This document shows positions 23,427 to 34,749 of a DNA stretch of 64,000 nucleotides, piece after piece. This stretch comes from Marinobacter halophilus (GTDB taxonomy: Bacteria > Pseudomonadota > Gammaproteobacteria > Pseudomonadales > Oleiphilaceae). Position 1 is the stretch's first letter, and each line of letters starts with the position of its first letter. The stretch lies in the NCBI RefSeq assembly GCF_003007685.1, contig NZ_PXNN01000006.1:186001-250000 (forward strand), written 5' to 3'. Position numbers and translations under genes: made by a program. The notes under the pieces are model-generated. The model had not been told where the DNA came from. It made no database searches and worked only from the letters and a program-made list of their open reading frames with translations.

Positions 23427-24254
23427 ATGACGGACAAACCTGAAGAGCTGGCCAAAGCCCCCTCCAAATCCGGGGAGCAAGTTCCGCTTGCCCTGGTGTC
23501 GGGCAAACCTTTAGTGGATATGCCCAAGGATCTCTACATTCCACCGGATGCCCTCGCCGTGTTTCTGGAGTCCTTTGAAGGGCCTCTGGATCTGTTGCTG
23601 TATCTGATCCGGCGCCAGAATATGAATATTCTGGAGATTGATGTCAGCGAAATTACCCGCCAGTACATGGAGTACATCGGTGCGGTCGAATCGATGCGCT
23701 TTGAACTGGCGGCTGAGTACCTGGTGATGGCCGCAACCTTGGCGGAGATCAAGTCGCGCATGCTATTACCGCGTCAGGATACTGAGGACGATGAAGAACT
23801 CGACCCTCGGGCTGAGCTCATCAGGCGACTGCAGCAGTACGAACGTTTCAAAAAGGCGGCTGAAGACATTGATCAGATGCCGAGAATGGAGCGAGATATT
23901 TTCTCGGGATCTGCGGCGTTGCCCAAAATGCCATCGTCACAGCCGCATCCGGAGGTCGACATGAAAGAGCTGCTGCTGGCGCTTCATGGCGTGCTCAAAC
24001 GGGCGGACTTGTTCACAAGCCACCACGTTGAAAAGGAACGGCTGTCAACACGAGAGCGAATGTCCCACATTCTCTCGGTATTGCAGGGTGATCGTTTCGT
24101 AACTTTTGAAAGTCTGTTCACGATTGAGGAAGGGCGCCTGGGCGTGGTGGTCAGCTTTCTTGCGGTGCTCGAACTGGTCAAGGAGCAGCTGATTGAAATT
24201 GTGCAGGCAGAGGTGCTGGGCCCGATTCATGTCCGGACCCGGTCTGCCAGCTAG
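23427..24254 (+). CDS. scpA: Segregation and condensation protein A (kleisin)
   Basis: The 275-residue kleisin bridges SMC heads and binds ScpB in the chromosome-organising SMC-ScpAB complex. FEGPLDLLLYLIRRQNMNIL is the N-terminal kleisin signature, and the C-terminal winged helix includes REMSHILS-like and FLAVLELVKEQLIEIVQ segments. I choose the ATG at 23427, which has GTGGGA 6 bases upstream, over GTG 23415 or ATG 23421. Located 30 bases after trpS; smc itself is 3.6 kb away in a separate operon. Confidence 0.93.
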   Translation: MTDKPEELAKAPSKSGEQVPLALVSGKPLVDMPKDLYIPPDALAVFLESFEGPLDLLLYLIRRQNMNILEIDVSEITRQYMEYIGAVESMRFELAAEYLVMAATLAEIKSRMLLPRQDTEDDEELDPRAELIRRLQQYERFKKAAEDIDQMPRMERDIFSGSAALPKMPSSQPHPEVDMKELLLALHGVLKRADLFTSHHVEKERLSTRERMSHILSVLQGDRFVTFESLFTIEEGRLGVVVSFLAVLELVKEQLIEIVQAEVLGPIHVRTRSAS

Positions 24255-24268
24255 GGGAGCGCAGGATC

Positions 24269-24934
24269 ATGAACGAAGAACACCTGGCCCGAATACAGGC
24301 GATTGCCGAAGCCGCGCTACTGGCCGCCGGTAAACCGTTGTCAGTTGAGCAGCTGCGTGAGCTGTTCACGGAAGATGATCGGCCTCCCCGGCAGGTGATG
24401 GAGCACGCGCTGGTGCTACTTGAAAAGGCCTGCGAGGGCAGAGGGTTCGAGCTTAGAAAGGTGGCCAGTGGCTATCGCCTGCAGGTGCGAGAAGAATTTG
24501 CGCCCTGGGTGGCTCGGCTGTTTGAGGAGAAGCCGCAGCGCTATTCTCGGGCTCTGCTGGAAACGTTGTCGTTGATCGCTTATCGCCAGCCGATTACCCG
24601 GGGTGAGATTGAAGATATCCGTGGCGTTACGGTAAGCAGCAATATCATTCGAACATTGCTTGAGCGAGAGTGGGTGCGCGTAGTGGGGCATCGGGATGTG
24701 CCGGGCAGGCCAGCGATGTACGCCACCACCAAACAGTTTCTGGACTATTTTAACCTGACCGGTCTTGATGAGCTGCCGCCACTGTCTGAAGTACGGGATC
24801 TTGATGAGATCGGTCGGGAAATCGAAAAGAACATGCAGGGAGAGATTCAGTTTGAGTCTTCCCAGGGTGAACGTGTCAGTCAGGGTGATCCTCAGGATGC
24901 CCCGACTGCGTCACCGGAACAGACACTTCACTGA
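24269..24934 (+). CDS. scpB: Segregation and condensation protein B
   Basis: The 221-residue protein dimerises and binds the ScpA linker. It has tandem winged-helix domains; RQPITRGEIEDIRGVTVS and GRPAMYATTKQFLDYFNL are family signatures. A polar tail after residue 190 is not conserved. GGGGAGCGCAGG precedes the ATG; 14 bases after scpA. Confidence 0.94.
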   Translation: MNEEHLARIQAIAEAALLAAGKPLSVEQLRELFTEDDRPPRQVMEHALVLLEKACEGRGFELRKVASGYRLQVREEFAPWVARLFEEKPQRYSRALLETLSLIAYRQPITRGEIEDIRGVTVSSNIIRTLLEREWVRVVGHRDVPGRPAMYATTKQFLDYFNLTGLDELPPLSEVRDLDEIGREIEKNMQGEIQFESSQGERVSQGDPQDAPTASPEQTLH

Positions 24935-24972
24935 TGCCATGAGGCTTCAGCTATTCAGTAAGGATTTATGAC

Positions 24973-25983
24973 ATGGCGGCATCTGGCCCCGGAAAATCAG
25001 GCTCGAAAACCAAACCTGTACAAGACGAAAAATCCTTGTCGGGCGGTCCTGAGCGTATTCAGAAACTTCTGGCCCGGGCGGGTGTTGGCTCCCGCCGTGA
25101 AATCGAAGGCTGGATGGAGGCCGGGCGGTTACTGGTCAACAGCAGGCCGGCTGAGCCAGGACAGAAGGCCACAACAGGCGATCAGTTCGAACTCGACGGT
25201 AAAGTGCTCGATGTTGCATCGGCAGCCCAAGTGGTTCGCCGGGTGTTGATTTACAACAAGCCGGAAGGCGAAGTGACCAGCCGTAAAGATCCGGAGGGCC
25301 GGCCCACGGTTTTTGACCGCTTACCGCGTTTAAAAGATCAGCGCTGGATTTCTATCGGCCGCCTGGACATCAACACCACAGGACTGGTGCTGTTCACTAC
25401 CGATGGTGAACTGGCCAACCGGCTGATGCATCCGTCGAGCGAGATCGACCGGGAGTATGCGGTGCGGGTATTCGGTGATGTCGACGAGGCCATGCAGGCT
25501 CGGTTGCTCGAGGGCGTGCTGCTGGACGACGGTCTGGCCAAGTTTTCCGACATTTCACCTGCCGGTGGCAGCGGAATTAACCGGTGGTTCCACGTTACGC
25601 TGCTTGAGGGCCGAAATCGCGAAGTCAGGCGTTTATGGGAATCCCAAGGTGTTCGGGTCAGCCGTTTGAAGCGCGTTCGTTATGGGCCTATTTTCTTGCC
25701 GAGCCGGCTAACTCTGGGTAAGTGGGAAGAGCTGCAGCAAAAGGACGTTGATATCCTGAGTAAGGTGGTCGGCCTGACGTCAGTGGATATTCCGCAGAAG
25801 ACCCCTGATGAGCAGGCGGAACATGATCGTAGAAGTCGGAAAAGCCCTGGTAAGTCATTGCATCGTGCCCGTAAAGGCAGTTGGCAGGTAAGCGACTCGG
25901 CGCCATCAAAACCGAAACCAAAGCGAGACGAGCGAAAGGGTTCTGCCGGCACCTCAAGGCCCGCGCGCAACAATCGGGGCTGA
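24973..25983 (+). CDS. rluB: 23S rRNA pseudouridine(2605) synthase
   Basis: The 336-residue enzyme makes pseudouridine 2605 in 23S rRNA. An S4 RNA-binding domain (IQKLLARAGVGSRREIEGWM, about 29-75) precedes the RsuA-type catalytic domain with Asp132 in GRLDINTTGLVLFT. The C-terminal 60 residues are basic and low complexity, as is common in RluB. AAGGATTTATGAC lies before the ATG. Last gene of the trpS operon, meeting the diguanylate cyclase gene tail to tail 17 bases apart. Confidence 0.93.
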   Translation: MAASGPGKSGSKTKPVQDEKSLSGGPERIQKLLARAGVGSRREIEGWMEAGRLLVNSRPAEPGQKATTGDQFELDGKVLDVASAAQVVRRVLIYNKPEGEVTSRKDPEGRPTVFDRLPRLKDQRWISIGRLDINTTGLVLFTTDGELANRLMHPSSEIDREYAVRVFGDVDEAMQARLLEGVLLDDGLAKFSDISPAGGSGINRWFHVTLLEGRNREVRRLWESQGVRVSRLKRVRYGPIFLPSRLTLGKWEELQQKDVDILSKVVGLTSVDIPQKTPDEQAEHDRRSRKSPGKSLHRARKGSWQVSDSAPSKPKPKRDERKGSAGTSRPARNNRG

Positions 25984-25992
25984 CACGCCCCG
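25975..25992. terminator. Short hairpin between convergent rluB and GGDEF gene
   Basis: CGGGGC, a 6-base loop that includes the rluB stop, and GCCCCG give a 6-bp stem without a T-run. Weak candidate for a shared terminator. Confidence 0.3.
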
Positions 25993-26000
25993 GCTGGTGG

Positions 26001-26927
26001 TTACGAAATTGTGGCGAAAACTCGCGTGCAGTTGCGGCCTTGGGCTTTAGCCCGGTACAAGGCCTCATCGGCGCGAGCAAGCCATTGATCCGATGACTCT
26101 TCCATGAGGTGCACAGCCACACCGCAACTGGTTGTCACCGTGAGCGGTGTTTCACCGCCATCTACCCGAATACTTTCAACAGCCAGGCGGATACGATCGG
26201 CCACGTCACGTGCATCCAGCTCATTGGTGTGAGGTAGCAGAATGGCAAATTCCTCACCCCCGAAGCGGTAGACCGTATCGGAATTACGAACCGCTTGTTC
26301 CAGTTTTTCTGCAGTTTTCGTCAATATGTGATCGCCCACTACGTGGCCGTGGTTGTCGTTGATTTGTTTAAAATGGTCAAGATCACACAAAATCAGGCTC
26401 CAGGGAGCACCGTGCCGGTCTGCCATTGCGCTGGCGCGTGACAGTGCTTCGTCCAGTGCCCGTTTGTTACCAATATTGGTCAGTGAGTCGGTTAATGCTG
26501 CTTGTTCAATCGAGATAAATTGACAGGCATTGCGCAATGGACAGATGGCCGCGGAGAGCATCATTTCCAGACCTGTCATCTCTTCACTACTGAATTTATG
26601 CCGGCGGTGGAAGGTGAGTGTGCCGTAATAGCTGCCCTCCAGTGTCAATCGGTATTCACAGCGGTGAGGACCACCCATACCGGTTGAAAATACAAAGTCC
26701 TGCCGGGCGATGCGATGGCGGTAGTTCAAGGCATCGAAGGGGATGGTTGCTGCTATCTCTTCGGCAACGATGCCCAGCTGGGTTTCCAGAGAAAGTGTAG
26801 TAGAGAGCCGTTTGGCCATCTGAGTGAGCACGTCCGGCGTGTTGTTCCAGTCGTGAAAAGACTGCTTCAAAGCGGCCAGTCTGGCGTGCTGAGTCTTTGA
26901 TGGCTGGATCGATGTAAGGTTTTTCAC
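26001..26927 (-). CDS. GGDEF diguanylate cyclase
   Basis: The 308-residue soluble protein should make c-di-GMP from GTP. The C-terminal GGDEF domain (about 140-305) has DSLTNIGNKRALDE, CDLDHFKQINDNHGH and an intact active-site GGEEF at 223-227. An RxxD inhibitory site (RNSD, 214-217) lies exactly five residues before it, so product feedback inhibition is likely. The first 140 residues look like a GAF-type sensory domain; no membrane span is seen. It stands alone. A TATAAT-like box at 26990-26995 is upstream, without a clear -35. Confidence 0.92.
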   Translation of the reverse strand: MKNLTSIQPSKTQHARLAALKQSFHDWNNTPDVLTQMAKRLSTTLSLETQLGIVAEEIAATIPFDALNYRHRIARQDFVFSTGMGGPHRCEYRLTLEGSYYGTLTFHRRHKFSSEEMTGLEMMLSAAICPLRNACQFISIEQAALTDSLTNIGNKRALDEALSRASAMADRHGAPWSLILCDLDHFKQINDNHGHVVGDHILTKTAEKLEQAVRNSDTVYRFGGEEFAILLPHTNELDARDVADRIRLAVESIRVDGGETPLTVTTSCGVAVHLMEESSDQWLARADEALYRAKAQGRNCTRVFATIS

Positions 26928-27206
26928 GGCGGCTCACTCTGTTTCGTGAATAAGGTTTCACATAATAAGCATGAGCCGTGCCATCCATTATAATATGCGT
27001 TTAGACAATAAGTTATAAGCAATATGTGACATCATTTTTAGCTTTTTCGCCGCTGTGTCTCTTAAGGCGTCATTATTTCGGCAGGGTTTTGCCGCCGGTA
27101 AAAAGACCTGCAATCAAAATGTCGGACAAGGGGTGGGGCAATCAGGCAGCTGTGATAAACTCCTGCGCTTGACCATGTCCTGCCGTTAGAAGTGAGCATC
27201 AGGTTT

Positions 27207-27887
27207 ATGAGATTTCAGGCACCGGAAAGCCTTTCTGAACAAATAGCCCAGCATATTGGCCAACGGATCATCGTCCGAGACCTGAAACCGGGACAGCGCG
27301 TTCAGGAGCTGAAAGTGGCCGGCGAGCTCAATGTAAGCAGGGGCTCGGTTCGCGAAGCGCTGCTGATTCTGGAACGCCGCCACCTGGTCGAAATCTTTCC
27401 CCGCCGTGGCGCCGTTGTTTCAGAACTGACGCCAGATTCAGTCGATGCCCTCTACGATATATACATTGATCTGTTGTGCATGCTCGGGCGCAAGGTGCTA
27501 GAGCGTTGGTCTGGCCCCGAACTCGGTGGTGTAATGAGCCAGGTCAAGGAGCTTCAGGCGGTGATTGATGCACTTAATTCCAACGCTCCGGATGCCGCTG
27601 AACAAGTGATTGATGCAGGTTTTGGCGTTATGCGCTATGCCTATCGACTGATTGAAAACCCCTTTCTTGAAGAGACGCTGGAAAACTTTCGTCCTGCGAT
27701 CAGTCGCACTTACTATGTGGCGCTTGAACATTTCAGAACCGAAATCGAAGAAACCGCAACCTTTTTCCGGCATCTGGCCGATGCCGCCATCAACGGCAAC
27801 AGCGATCTGCTCGAGCAGGTAATACAAGAATTCGGGGAGCATCAGAGAAAACAGGTTCTGAGCATTCTCACGGAGGAGAACGCCTGA
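27207..27887 (+). CDS. GntR-family transcriptional regulator (FCD type)
   Basis: The 226-residue product has an N-terminal winged helix (SLSEQIAQHIGQRII...LNVSRGSVREALLILERRHLVEIFPRRGAVV) and an all-helical FCD ligand-binding domain, the FadR subfamily layout. Ligand is unknown; FCD domains usually bind small carboxylates. I prefer the ATG at 27207 to the GTG at 27192 because conservation starts here, although neither has a strong ribosome site. The stop is one base before the smc start, so the two genes are almost surely co-translated. Confidence 0.88.
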   Translation: MRFQAPESLSEQIAQHIGQRIIVRDLKPGQRVQELKVAGELNVSRGSVREALLILERRHLVEIFPRRGAVVSELTPDSVDALYDIYIDLLCMLGRKVLERWSGPELGGVMSQVKELQAVIDALNSNAPDAAEQVIDAGFGVMRYAYRLIENPFLEETLENFRPAISRTYYVALEHFRTEIEETATFFRHLADAAINGNSDLLEQVIQEFGEHQRKQVLSILTEENA

Positions 27888-27888
27888 T

Positions 27889-30800
27889 ATGCGGCTCAAG
27901 TCCATCAAACTGGCCGGGTTCAAATCGTTTGTAGATCCTACCACCGTCCCGTTCCCGTCCAACATGACGGCCGTGGTCGGACCCAATGGTTGTGGTAAAT
28001 CCAACATCATCGACGCCGTGCGCTGGGTCATGGGCGAGAGCTCAGCCAAGTATTTGCGCGGTGAGTCCATGACGGACGTTATCTTTAACGGTTCCAGCGC
28101 GCGCAAGCCGGTCGGGCAGGCAATCATTGAACTGGTGTTCGACAACAGCGATGGCTCCGCACCCGGTGAATTTGTCAAATTCAACGAAATTTCCGTAAAG
28201 CGCCGGGTCTCCCGCGAAGGTCAGTCCGACTATTTCCTCAATGGCGCCAAATGCCGACGCCGAGACATCACCGATCTGTTCCTGGGAACCGGTCTGGGCC
28301 CGCGCAGTTACGCCATCATTGAACAGGGTATGATTTCGCGCCTGATAGAGGCCAAGCCGGAAGAACTCAGAGTTTATATCGAAGAAGCGGCCGGTATTTC
28401 CAAATACAAAGAACGGCGGCGCGAAACTGAAAGCCGGATTAAGCGAACCAAGGAAAATCTGGAGCGCCTGACGGACCTTCGGGAAGAACTGGGTCGTCAG
28501 CTGCAGCATCTGGAGCGGCAGGCCGCATCCGCCGAGAAGTACAAGACTTACAAACACGAAGAGCGGCAGAAGAAGGCGGAACTCACCGTGTTGCGCTGGC
28601 AGGCGCTGGATAACGATCTCCAGTCCTGGCGCAACAAGACCCGTGACACCGAGCTGGAGCTTGAAAAGCTGCTTACGGACCGGGTGAACCTGGAAACGTC
28701 GCTGGAATCCCTGCGCGAAGGCCATTATGAGCGCACTGAACACTTCAACCGAGCCCAGGCCCGATATTATGAAGCCGGCGCCGACATAGCGCGCATTGAG
28801 CAGAGCCTGGAGCACCACCGGGAGCGCAGTCGCCAGACTGCGGCCGAACTGGATCAGGCGATGGCCAACCAGCGTGAACTGGGGCGGGAACTGGAACAGG
28901 ACGAAGAAAAGCTGGCCGGCATTCAGGAAGAGCTCGACATGATCGAGCCGGAACAAGAAACCCTGGCCATTCGTGCTGAAGAATCTGGCGAGCAGCTGCA
29001 ACAGGCTGAAGAGGCCATGAGCGACTGGCAGCATCGTTGGGAAACCTTCAGCACCCGGTCGTCCGATGCCCGGCGTCAGGCCGAGTTGGCTCAGTCCCGC
29101 ATTCGTTCCCTTGAAGAGGCCATCACCCAGTTACTGGGCCGTCGAAGCAAGCTTCAGGATGAGCAGCGGTTGCTTGAAGGCCAGCTTGACCGTGCAGAGC
29201 TGAACGATCTTCTGGAGCAGCAGGAAACTCTGGAGCTGCAGCGGGAAGACGCCGCCGAGCGGATCCAGTCCTTGCAGGATGACGTCTACCAATGCCGGCA
29301 GCAGTTGCGAGCGGCCGAGCAGGAGGTCGCCGAGCATCGGCAACAGGCCCAAAGCCTGCGGGCTTCACTGGAATCTCAGCAGGCGTTGCTGGATGAGCAG
29401 ATGGGGGGGCAGGACGATGCCCTCCAGGCCTGGCTCGGCGACAATGGTTTGTCCGATGTGCCCAGAGTGGCGGCTGAGTTACGCATAGAAGACGGCTGGG
29501 AATTCGCGGTTGAGCAGGTGATTGGTCGGTTCAGTCAGGGGCTATCGTTACCCGGTTTCAATCACCTGAGAGAGGCCTTGAATCAGGCCCCGAAGGGACT
29601 GGCGCTGGTCTCAGGGCAAGTGTCTGGCACCGTTGCTGAGAGTGGGCTGGCCAGCAAAGTGTCGGGAGTGTCCACGATTGCACATCTGCTTGAAGGTATT
29701 GATGCCGTCGACACCCTTGCCGATGCTTTGGCCCGACAAGGCCAGCTTGAAGCCGGCCAGAGTCTGGTTACCCGTGCCGGCGTTTGGGTCGCCCGGGACT
29801 GGATACTGATGCCGGATTCGGACGCCGGGCAGGTTGGCGTGATCGAACGTCAGAAAAAAGTCAGTGAGCTTGAAGCGCGGCTGGCCGAAGCGGAAGCGCG
29901 GCTGGCACAAACCACGGAAAAGCTCGGTCAGCTCCAGGAAACGTCAGAACGCGCCGAAGCTTCGCGGGAAGACGCGCAGAGTCGTCTGAGCGAAGCCGAG
30001 CGGGAGCTTGGCACACTGGCATCCCGGGTCAGTGGGCTGAAAGCTAGAGCGGAACAGATTGATCAGCGACTTTCTGGCATCCGGGACGACATCGATGATG
30101 TGGCGGCAAACCTGGAGGAGCAGCAGGAGACTCTGGAGGAGGCCAGGGAAGAGTGGAATCTGGCGCTGGCCTCGACCGAAGACAGCGATGAAGAGAAAGA
30201 GCAGCTGTTGGAACAACGGGACACTTTGCGAGAGAATCTTGACCAACTGCGCCAGGAAGCGCGCCATGACCGGGACCATGCACATCAGCTCCAGTTGCAA
30301 CTGCAAACCCTGCAAAGCCAGCGGGATGGTCTCAAGCAGACCATTGATCGCATGCAGTTGCAAAAAGAGCGGTTGGAGGAGCGGCTGGATGTTCTGAGGG
30401 AATCCCGGGAAAGCGCCGAAGAGCCCCTGGAAGATCTCCATTTGCAACTGGAAGGTTTGCTGGAGCGCCGGCTCGCGGAAGAAGAAAAGCTGGCCGCTGC
30501 CAGAGATGGCCTGGAAGACATTGACCGCGAGGTGCGGGAACGTGAGCAGGGCAGAAGTCGGACCGATCATCTGGTGCAGGACGTTCGTGCTCGTCTCGAA
30601 AAGCTCAAGATGGAATCCCAGGCGCTTGAAATCCGAGCTGGTAATCACATTGAACAGCTCAAAGAGCTGAATGTGAAATTGCACGACGTCTTGAGTGAGT
30701 TACCTGATGAAGCGGAGGAAAAGGCCTGGGCTGAAGAACTGGAAAAAATCGGGAACCGAATCCAGCGGCTGGGCGCCATTAACCTGGCGGCCATCGAAGA

Positions 30801-31383
30801 GTATCAGGTACAGAGCGAGCGCAAGAATTACCTGGACGAGCAGCACAACGATCTGATGGAGGCAATGGAAACGCTCGATACCGCCATACGCAAAATTGAT
30901 CGAGAAACCCGCCAGCGCTTCAAGGAGACCTTTGATCAGGTCAACGGCGGTTTACAGGCATTGTTCCCGAAAGTATTCGGGGGTGGTAATGCCTATCTGG
31001 AGCTGACCGGAGAGGATCTTCTGGAGACCGGGGTAACCATTATGGCGCGGCCGCCGGGCAAAAAGAACAGCACTATTCACCTGTTATCCGGCGGTGAAAA
31101 GGCATTGACTGCAATTGCTCTGGTATTTTCAATTTTCCAGCTCAACCCGGCGCCTTTCTGTATGCTGGACGAGGTCGACGCCCCGCTGGATGATGCCAAC
31201 GTAGGTCGATACGCCAACATGGTGAAAGAAATGTCGAAACAGGTACAGTTTATATACATTACCCACAATAAAATCGCCATGGAAATGGGCGATCAGTTGA
31301 TGGGGGTCACCATGCATGAGCCCGGATGTTCAAGACTGGTATCGGTGGATGTAGACGAGGCCGCGGCACTGGCCGAGGCCTGA
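27889..31383 (+). CDS. smc: Chromosome segregation protein SMC
   Basis: The 1164-residue ATPase folds and separates chromosomes with ScpAB. Walker A is GPNGCGKSNIIDAV (residues 32-45); then a coiled coil to about 500, a hinge around 505-640, a returning coiled coil to about 1000, the ABC signature LLSGGEKALTAIAL and Walker B FCMLDEVDAPLDD. GGAGGAG, inside the end of the GntR gene, is its ribosome site. It is followed by zipA (121 bases) and ligA. Confidence 0.97.
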   Translation: MRLKSIKLAGFKSFVDPTTVPFPSNMTAVVGPNGCGKSNIIDAVRWVMGESSAKYLRGESMTDVIFNGSSARKPVGQAIIELVFDNSDGSAPGEFVKFNEISVKRRVSREGQSDYFLNGAKCRRRDITDLFLGTGLGPRSYAIIEQGMISRLIEAKPEELRVYIEEAAGISKYKERRRETESRIKRTKENLERLTDLREELGRQLQHLERQAASAEKYKTYKHEERQKKAELTVLRWQALDNDLQSWRNKTRDTELELEKLLTDRVNLETSLESLREGHYERTEHFNRAQARYYEAGADIARIEQSLEHHRERSRQTAAELDQAMANQRELGRELEQDEEKLAGIQEELDMIEPEQETLAIRAEESGEQLQQAEEAMSDWQHRWETFSTRSSDARRQAELAQSRIRSLEEAITQLLGRRSKLQDEQRLLEGQLDRAELNDLLEQQETLELQREDAAERIQSLQDDVYQCRQQLRAAEQEVAEHRQQAQSLRASLESQQALLDEQMGGQDDALQAWLGDNGLSDVPRVAAELRIEDGWEFAVEQVIGRFSQGLSLPGFNHLREALNQAPKGLALVSGQVSGTVAESGLASKVSGVSTIAHLLEGIDAVDTLADALARQGQLEAGQSLVTRAGVWVARDWILMPDSDAGQVGVIERQKKVSELEARLAEAEARLAQTTEKLGQLQETSERAEASREDAQSRLSEAERELGTLASRVSGLKARAEQIDQRLSGIRDDIDDVAANLEEQQETLEEAREEWNLALASTEDSDEEKEQLLEQRDTLRENLDQLRQEARHDRDHAHQLQLQLQTLQSQRDGLKQTIDRMQLQKERLEERLDVLRESRESAEEPLEDLHLQLEGLLERRLAEEEKLAAARDGLEDIDREVREREQGRSRTDHLVQDVRARLEKLKMESQALEIRAGNHIEQLKELNVKLHDVLSELPDEAEEKAWAEELEKIGNRIQRLGAINLAAIEEYQVQSERKNYLDEQHNDLMEAMETLDTAIRKIDRETRQRFKETFDQVNGGLQALFPKVFGGGNAYLELTGEDLLETGVTIMARPPGKKNSTIHLLSGGEKALTAIALVFSIFQLNPAPFCMLDEVDAPLDDANVGRYANMVKEMSKQVQFIYITHNKIAMEMGDQLMGVTMHEPGCSRLVSVDVDEAAALAEA

Positions 31384-31504
31384 GGGTTGGCGAAAAAGCC
31401 GTCAACCATGACAATAAGGCCATCTCGGCCCAGTGTGCGTTGTATTCATTACCGGCTTTTCTTAGAGTAGCAACGTTCCAAACTGCAAACAGGACAGCAG
31501 CATT

Positions 31505-32536
31505 ATGTCACTTAGGGAATGGTTAATTGCCATAGGTACCCTGGTTATACTTGGAATCGTAATTGATGGCGTTCGGCGCATGCGCCGGGCCCGCAAAGAA
31601 TCCATGGCAATCTCTTCCGGTATGGGGGCAGATGACCTGAAGGATTCGCCGTTGGATGACGATTACAACCCCGAACTGCCCAACGGCGGCGCCCGAACTA
31701 TTTCCAGAGGCACGCTGGAAGCTCGTGGGTACTTTACTTCTGACACGTCAGAAGCGTTCAGCAGCTCGGATGAAGACGACATAACCCCGGAAACCGGCTG
31801 GGGCGCGGCCGATGAAGGCGTCGACGACAGCGAGTTAGGTGAGCCCAGAGTGGTTCGGTCGGCACCTGAACAGCCAGAGCCAGAGCCAGAACCTGTTCAG
31901 CAACCAGGGCCCGCGATCGCTGCCGATTCAGTCGACAGTGAGCAGCCAGAACCAGAGACGGTGAAGAAGGTTGAGCCCGCGGAGGTCAGAACCCCGCATA
32001 AAAAAGTGCCGATTGTTACTTCTGAAGTGGAAGAAGACACCGCCAAACGGGCCGCCGTCAAACCCCGCAAGAATCAACCGCTGGCGGGGGCCAACCGCCC
32101 GGAGGCTCGTGAGGTTCTGGTGATCAACGTACTGGCCCGCAGCGGCGCGCAGTTTGAAGGCGTCATCCTGAAGAAATTGTTTGAGGCCTGTGGTCTTGAA
32201 CTTGGCGATATGGATATCTACCACCGTCACGAAGGCTCAGATACTACCACTCCGGTCCAGTTCAGTGTCGCTAACGCGGTTGAGCCAGGAACGTTCCGGC
32301 CAAGGGATATGCCGGTTCTCAGCACGCCCGGCATCAGCTTCTTTATGAGTTTGCCTGGGCCTACCAACGCGATGCAGGCGTTTGAGTTTATGCTGGAAAC
32401 TGCTCAGTGCGTGGTGCGCAATATGGGCGGTGAGCTGAAAGATGAACGCCGAAGCGTGATGACCCCACAAACCATCGAACACTGCCGGCAGCGCATCCGT
32501 GAGTTCGAACGTAAACAGCGTTCCCAACGGGTGTAA
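31505..32536 (+). CDS. zipA: Cell division protein ZipA
   Basis: The 343-residue inner-membrane protein tethers FtsZ to the membrane. One N-terminal transmembrane helix (WLIAIGTLVILGIVIDGV) with a basic flank is followed by a long acidic Pro/Glu/Gln linker (to about 200) and the C-terminal FtsZ-binding domain (EVLVINVLARSGAQFEG to the end). Start ATG at 31505; order smc-zipA-ligA is conserved in pseudomonads. Confidence 0.95.
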   Translation: MSLREWLIAIGTLVILGIVIDGVRRMRRARKESMAISSGMGADDLKDSPLDDDYNPELPNGGARTISRGTLEARGYFTSDTSEAFSSSDEDDITPETGWGAADEGVDDSELGEPRVVRSAPEQPEPEPEPVQQPGPAIAADSVDSEQPEPETVKKVEPAEVRTPHKKVPIVTSEVEEDTAKRAAVKPRKNQPLAGANRPEAREVLVINVLARSGAQFEGVILKKLFEACGLELGDMDIYHRHEGSDTTTPVQFSVANAVEPGTFRPRDMPVLSTPGISFFMSLPGPTNAMQAFEFMLETAQCVVRNMGGELKDERRSVMTPQTIEHCRQRIREFERKQRSQRV

Positions 32537-34597
<2,061 letters not shown>

Positions 34598-34749
34598 TGC
34601 CAGTCCGGCCGGCGAATCTGAGAACTCGCGCAGATCCCGCGGAGTTCAAATTGGCTACCATGGCGTTGATCTGTAACGGTGTGTAAACCGGAATCGAACA
34701 CGAGCTCCGGGCACCGCCATAACAACAACGTCATGAAACGGATTTTTGC

